Source: Microvirga tunisiensis (GTDB taxonomy: Bacteria; Pseudomonadota; Alphaproteobacteria; Rhizobiales; Beijerinckiaceae). From it: a stretch of DNA of 51,568 nt. Below are positions 48,241 through 51,568 of the stretch, piece by piece. The position numbers and the translations under genes were made by a program. The notes beneath the pieces were generated by a model. That model was not told the origin of the DNA and searched no databases. It saw nothing but the letters and a program-made list of their open reading frames with translations. The stretch spans positions 1 through 51,568 of the forward strand of contig NZ_VOSK01000023.1 of the NCBI RefSeq assembly GCF_009296175.1, given 5' to 3'. The number at the start of each line of letters is the position of its first letter. Position 1 is the first letter of the stretch.

Positions 48241-49109
48241 TCAAGCCTGCTTCAACGTGGTGCCAAGGCTCTGGCCGGTGAGGCGCAGGCCCGCCACACG
48301 ATGGCGGAGGAGAGCAGCAGGAGCAGCATGCCGAAGGCTGCCCCTTGAGGCCAGTTGAAGCGCGTGATGAACTGCGCGTAGATCTGCTCGGTGAACCACA
48401 GGCCGTTCTTGCCCCCGAGCAGCACCGGCGTCGCGAAATTGCCGACGGTCAGCATGAACACGATGATCGAGCCTGCGACGATGCCGGGCATCGCATGGGG
48501 AATGACGATGCGGCGTAGGACGGTCCAGCGGCTGCCGCCGAGATCGAAGCCGGCCTCGACCACGGAGGGATCGAGGCTCTCCAGGGCATTGGCGAGCGGC
48601 ACGATCATGAACAGCAGCCCGCCATAAACGAGACCGAGGATCACGGCACCGTCGTTGTAGAGGAGTTCCACCGGCTGGTCGGCAAGACCGACGGCCCGCA
48701 GCATATAGGAGATCACGCCGGTCTCGCGCAGCAGCATCATCCAGCCGAGCGTACGCACGAGCTCCGACACCCAGAACGGCAGCAGGCAGAGCAGCAACAG
48801 CATCGCCTTCACGCGGCCCTGCGCGACGCGGGCGATGTAGAGCGCGATGGGGAAGGCGAGCACGAGGGTGAGAGCCGTGACCAGGATCGACATGAAGGCG
48901 GTGCGGGCAAAGGTCCGCCAGTAGAGCGGCTCGGTGAAGAATTCGAGATAGTTGCCGACGCCGAAGGCATAGACCCGCGGCGCCACCCGCTCGCTGAAGG
49001 ACAGGATGAGGATCTCCACATGCGGCAGCACGATGAGGAGCCCGAGCCACAGGATCGCCGGGGCGAGCAGCAGGAAGAACGTGAGGCGCTGCGCCGGTTT
49101 CGTCATCAT
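48241..49109 (-). CDS. Polyamine-type ABC transporter permease (PotH/PotB-like), 3' frameshift
   Basis: As encoded, the protein has 285 residues and stops at 48252. Six helices are expected, with the coupling loop EAGFDLGGSRWTVLRRIVIPHAM. The family usually ends in a form like IVWAGLRLTGQSLG. Here the frame reads IVWRACASPARALAPR and stops, while the next frame reads GLRLTGQSLGTTLKQA and stops at 48241, just before the potI-like ATG. A single missing base near 48290-48297 (in TGGCGGGCC) explains this. Only the last 16 or so residues are affected, so function may persist. A sequencing error is possible. The ATG overlaps the ATPase stop. Confidence 0.88.
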
Positions 49110-50191
49110 GCGGCAAAGACCCTTATGGCGTCCGCCGTCCAGCCCACATGGATCGGCGCACCGACTTCGATGCCGGCGAGCGGTCCGGCCTGCGGGAGCA
49201 CGGCACGAACCGGTCGATCGAAGCCTAGCGTCTCAATGAGCAGGCTCGAATTGGCGCCGTCGAACAGCACCGCTGACACCCGGCCCTCGAAACGATTCGG
49301 AAGGTCGCGCAACGCTGGCTGGTTCGGAGCCAGAGCGACGGCCTCCGGCCGCACGAAAGCGACGGCCGCTTTCTGCAGGACCCTGCCTGATCCTTGGGTC
49401 ACTGTTCCCGAGGGCAGTTGCAGGGCAACGGTTCCATCGGACGACGACATGATCTCGCCCTGCCAGCGGTTCGTCTCGCCGACGAAGCTCGCCACGAAGG
49501 GCGTGGCCGGGTTGTGATAGAGCTCGCGCGGGCTTCCCACCTGCTCGAACCGACCCTGATTCATCACGGCGATGCGATCGGACATGACGAGCGCTTCGGA
49601 CTGGTCGTGCGTAATGTAGGCGAAGGTGGTGTTGAACGTGCCCTGCAGCTGCTTCAATTCGATCTTCATGTGCTCGCGCAGCTTGAGATCGAGAGCGCCG
49701 AGCGGCTCGTCGAGGAGCACGAGCGTGGGCTCGAGCACGAGGCAGCGGGCAATCGCCACGCGCTGCCGCTGGCCGCCCGAGAGCGCCGTCACGCGGCGCT
49801 CGCCGAAGCCTTTGAGACCGACGCGCTCCAGCATGCGGTTAGCGCGCTCCTCGGCGTCCGCACGAGACACGCCGCGGCAGGTGAGCCCATAGGCCACGTT
49901 TTCACCGACGCTCATCATGGGAAAGAGCGCAAGGCTCTGAAACACCATGTTGACGGGGCGCTTGTTGGCCGGAACGCCGATCATCGACTGCCCGCGAATG
50001 CGGATGTCTCCGCTCGTCGGATGCTCGAAGCCGGCGATCATGCGCATCAGGGTGGTCTTGCCGCAGCCGGAAGGGCCGAGGATCGAGAAGAACTCGCCGG
50101 GAGCGACGCTGAACGTCACATCATCGACGGCCGCGTGGCTGCCGAAGCGCTTGGTGACGTTGACGATGTCGAGATCGTTTGAAGAGGCCAT
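49106..50191 (-). CDS. Polyamine-type ABC transporter ATPase (PotG/PotA-like)
   Basis: A 361-residue ATPase: Walker A GPSGCGKTT, signature [15 protein letters not shown], Walker B LVLLDEPLGALD, and a C-terminal TOBE regulatory domain (VAFVRPEAVALAP onward). The start MASSNDLDIVNVTKRFG is chosen. An in-frame ATG at 50230 would add 13 residues encoded by the flank of repeat A4. It is separated from the binding-protein gene by 175 bases that are mostly repeat. The stop overlaps the permease start. Confidence 0.93.
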   Translation of the reverse strand: MASSNDLDIVNVTKRFGSHAAVDDVTFSVAPGEFFSILGPSGCGKTTLMRMIAGFEHPTSGDIRIRGQSMIGVPANKRPVNMVFQSLALFPMMSVGENVAYGLTCRGVSRADAEERANRMLERVGLKGFGERRVTALSGGQRQRVAIARCLVLEPTLVLLDEPLGALDLKLREHMKIELKQLQGTFNTTFAYITHDQSEALVMSDRIAVMNQGRFEQVGSPRELYHNPATPFVASFVGETNRWQGEIMSSSDGTVALQLPSGTVTQGSGRVLQKAAVAFVRPEAVALAPNQPALRDLPNRFEGRVSAVLFDGANSSLLIETLGFDRPVRAVLPQAGPLAGIEVGAPIHVGWTADAIRVFAA

Positions 50192-50209
50192 GACGCTGCC
50201 ACGCAAAAA

Positions 50210-50347
50210 GTCATCCCCCGGCAAGCGCATCGTGCGGAAAAATGGGGCCGGTTTTCCGGCCCGAACGATGCGCTATCTAGAAACGAGCATCGGATGGATC
50301 CCAAAAGTGGAGTCCACTTTTGGGGCCGCTGCTTGCCGGGGGATGAT
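50210..50347. repeat. Dispersed palindromic repeat, family A, copy 4 with extended inverted flanks
   Basis: Core from AGCGCATCGTGCGGAAAAAT and GGGCCGGTTTTCCGGCCC to AACGATGCGCT, then GAGCATCGGATGGATCCCAA and GTGGAGTCCACTTTTGGGG. The core is enclosed by GTCATCCCCCGGCAAGC (about 50210-50226) and its near-perfect inverse GCTTGCCGGGGGATGAT (50331-50347). The whole 138 bases can therefore fold as one branched structure. It fills the gap between the binding-protein and ATPase genes. Confidence 0.85.
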
Positions 50348-50366
50348 GATACACTACGATGGGCTC

Positions 50367-51440
50367 TTACGAACCGGCCTTCAGACGGTCGAGGACCTTG
50401 CCCTCGATCTCCTCGATGCCGGCCGGCACGGCCGGATACCACTTGATGTTGTCGATGGCGGCCTTCGGGAAGCTCTCGGCGAACTGATCCTTCAGCTTGC
50501 CCTGCATGAGCTTGTCGGCACCGTTCGAAGCCGTGAAGTTGCCGGCGGTCGCAGCAACTTTTGCTGCGATCTCGGGCTTCATGTTGAAGTTGATCCACTT
50601 GTAGGCCGCATCGTCGTTACGGCCCTTGGCGGGAATCGCGAAGGTGTCGACCCAGCCGAGCGCGCCGGACTTGGGCGCGATGAACTTGATGTCGGCATTC
50701 TCGGAGTTGAGCTTCCAGCCGCCCGTGTCCCAGGCCATGGCGGCCACCACTTCGCCGGAGCGGATGGCGTTGAGGAGCTGGTCCTTGCCGTCCCAGAAGA
50801 ACTTTACGCTCTTCTTGCACTCGGCGAGCTTCGCGCCGACCTTCTCCATCATGGCGGTGTAGGCCTTCGGGTCCTTGTAGGACGCGAAGGGGTCCATGCC
50901 GTTGGCGAACGCGAAGGCGATGAGCGCCGGGCGCTTGGCGCGGAAGCTGGCCTTGCCGGCAATCGCGGCATCGCAGAGATCGTTGTAATCCGCGACCTTC
51001 GGGGCCGCCTTGGTGTTTACGATGAGACCGTCGGTGCCCCAGATGTGGGGAACGCCGTAGACCTTGCCGTCGACGGTGGTGTTCTTCTTGGTCGCTTCCA
51101 GCATGGAGGCGATGAAGAGGTCGGACTTGAGCTTGGACAGATCGAGCGGCTTGTAGATGCCGAATTCCGCCTGCGGGCCGGCGATGCGGTCTTGGCTCGG
51201 CTGGACGAGGTCGAAGCCCGCACCCTGAGTGGCGCGCAGCTTGGAGATCATCTCCTCGTTGTTCGAGAGGGTGACCTCGACTTCGATGCCGGTCTCCTTG
51301 GTGAACTGCTCCATCACGTCTTTCGGAACGTAATCGGCCCAGGTCAGGAGCCGCAGCTTCTCGGCGGCCTGCGCCGATCCGACGACCATGAGTGCGGCGA
51401 GAGCCGTAGCCAGCTTCAAGCCGGCGCGTTTGGTCAACAT
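50367..51440 (-). CDS. Polyamine-binding protein (PotF/PotD-like)
   Basis: A 357-residue periplasmic binding protein, signal peptide to about residue 25 (MLTKRAGLKLATALAALMVV through AQA). Features are LRLLTWADYVPKDVMEQFTKETG, SNNEEMISKLRA, VPHIWGTDGLIVNT and VDTFAIPAKGRNDDAAYKWI, typical of spermidine/putrescine binders. It is first in the SBP-ATPase-permease-permease operon. The ATG comes one base after the stop codon of an IS630-type transposase gene on the same strand, so the original promoter and most of the leader have been displaced. Only AGG next to the ATG remains as a possible Shine-Dalgarno. Confidence 0.92.
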   Translation of the reverse strand: MLTKRAGLKLATALAALMVVGSAQAAEKLRLLTWADYVPKDVMEQFTKETGIEVEVTLSNNEEMISKLRATQGAGFDLVQPSQDRIAGPQAEFGIYKPLDLSKLKSDLFIASMLEATKKNTTVDGKVYGVPHIWGTDGLIVNTKAAPKVADYNDLCDAAIAGKASFRAKRPALIAFAFANGMDPFASYKDPKAYTAMMEKVGAKLAECKKSVKFFWDGKDQLLNAIRSGEVVAAMAWDTGGWKLNSENADIKFIAPKSGALGWVDTFAIPAKGRNDDAAYKWINFNMKPEIAAKVAATAGNFTASNGADKLMQGKLKDQFAESFPKAAIDNIKWYPAVPAGIEEIEGKVLDRLKAGS

Positions 51441-51441
51441 C

Positions 51442-51568
51442 CTAGTGGACGGAATCTAACACTTGGTGCCCTCGCCGGACGGCAGCGATGATCTCATCTG
51501 GGTTGGCCGTCCAGGTGAAGGGCTTGGGACGTGCATTGGTTTCAGCCACGTAGCGGTTGATGGCCTCC
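51442..51568 (-). mobile_element. IS630-family insertion sequence, 3' end of transposase (partial)
   Basis: The last 41 residues of a DDE transposase of the IS630 group are visible: EAINRYVAETNARPKPF, then TWTANPDEIIAAVRRGHQ and VLDSVH, followed by TAG. The rest lies outside the window. The outer bases TAGTGGACGGAATCTAACAC (+ strand, from 51443) look like the terminal inverted repeat starting at the TA target that this family duplicates. The element is transcribed towards the polyamine-binding-protein gene. Confidence 0.88.

Overview
The window looks like chromosome of an alphaproteobacterium of the order Hyphomicrobiales (Rhizobiales). A Microvirga-like Methylobacteriaceae member is my best guess. 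The basis is high G+C by eye, the infC-rpmI-rplT-pheST block, the hsp20-DUF1150 pair, a Yej transporter with two binding proteins, a CycM-like cytochrome, and many short palindromic intergenic repeats of the kind common in that order. The genus is inference. I see no tRNA or rRNA gene, CRISPR array or prophage. Gene-free stretches are all under about 300 bases, and most of the larger ones are filled with dispersed repeats.

Layout. 1-2.0 kb (- strand): kdsB and pheA, joined in frame through a repeat, then a truncated GNAT gene. 2.2-2.8 kb: a membrane-anchored cytochrome c with a terminator. 2.9-10.6 kb: a yejA-yejA-yejB-yejE-yejF peptide importer operon, followed by a cation efflux gene. 11.6-17.5 kb (+): deoB, a GTP cyclohydrolase II-like gene (Urc1), a DUF1688 gene (Urc4), upp and dgoK. 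17.7-20.5 kb (+): M17 aminopeptidase, MarR regulator and NlpC/P60 peptidase. 20.7-30.1 kb (-): a ten-gene run for nucleoside import and breakdown (BMP-type binding protein, ABC ATPase, VOC protein, two permeases, cdd, pnp, deoC, deoA, hydroxyacid dehydrogenase). 30.2-31 kb: a MoeB-like E1 enzyme. 31-36.1 kb (-): pheT, pheS, rplT, rpmI, infC. 36.2-40.6 kb: GT4 glycosyltransferase, alpha/beta hydrolase, DUF1150, hsp20, argH. 40.8-47.1 kb (+): a Dpp-type peptide importer with an M19 dipeptidase. 47.4-51.4 kb (-): a polyamine-type importer in potFGHI order. 51.44 kb to the end: the 3' end of an IS630-family transposase abutting the first gene of that importer.

How the genes work together. The most coherent biology is nucleic-acid precursor catabolism at 11.6-30 kb. 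The ABC system would import nucleosides. Cdd deaminates cytidine, DeoA and Pnp phosphorolyse nucleosides, DeoB moves phosphate from C1 to C5 of the (deoxy)ribose, and DeoC splits deoxyribose-5-phosphate. Freed uracil can be converted to UMP by Upp or enter the poorly understood URC ring-opening route, whose marker genes (urc1, urc4 and a uracil phosphoribosyltransferase) lie together here. Three peptide or polyamine importers plus three peptidases suggest a scavenging lifestyle.

The most unusual structural theme is that dispersed palindromic repeats reshape genes. One copy fuses kdsB to pheA, another replaces the deoB stop codon, one supplies the leader of the marR gene, and one separates the polyamine binding-protein gene from its ATPase gene. 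An IS630 end sits directly against that binding-protein gene, and the potH-like permease carries a probable 1-base frameshift near its 3' end. I did not find a clearly undescribed defence or mobile system. The URC-plus-nucleoside locus and the repeat-made KdsB-PheA fusion are the best candidates for something new.
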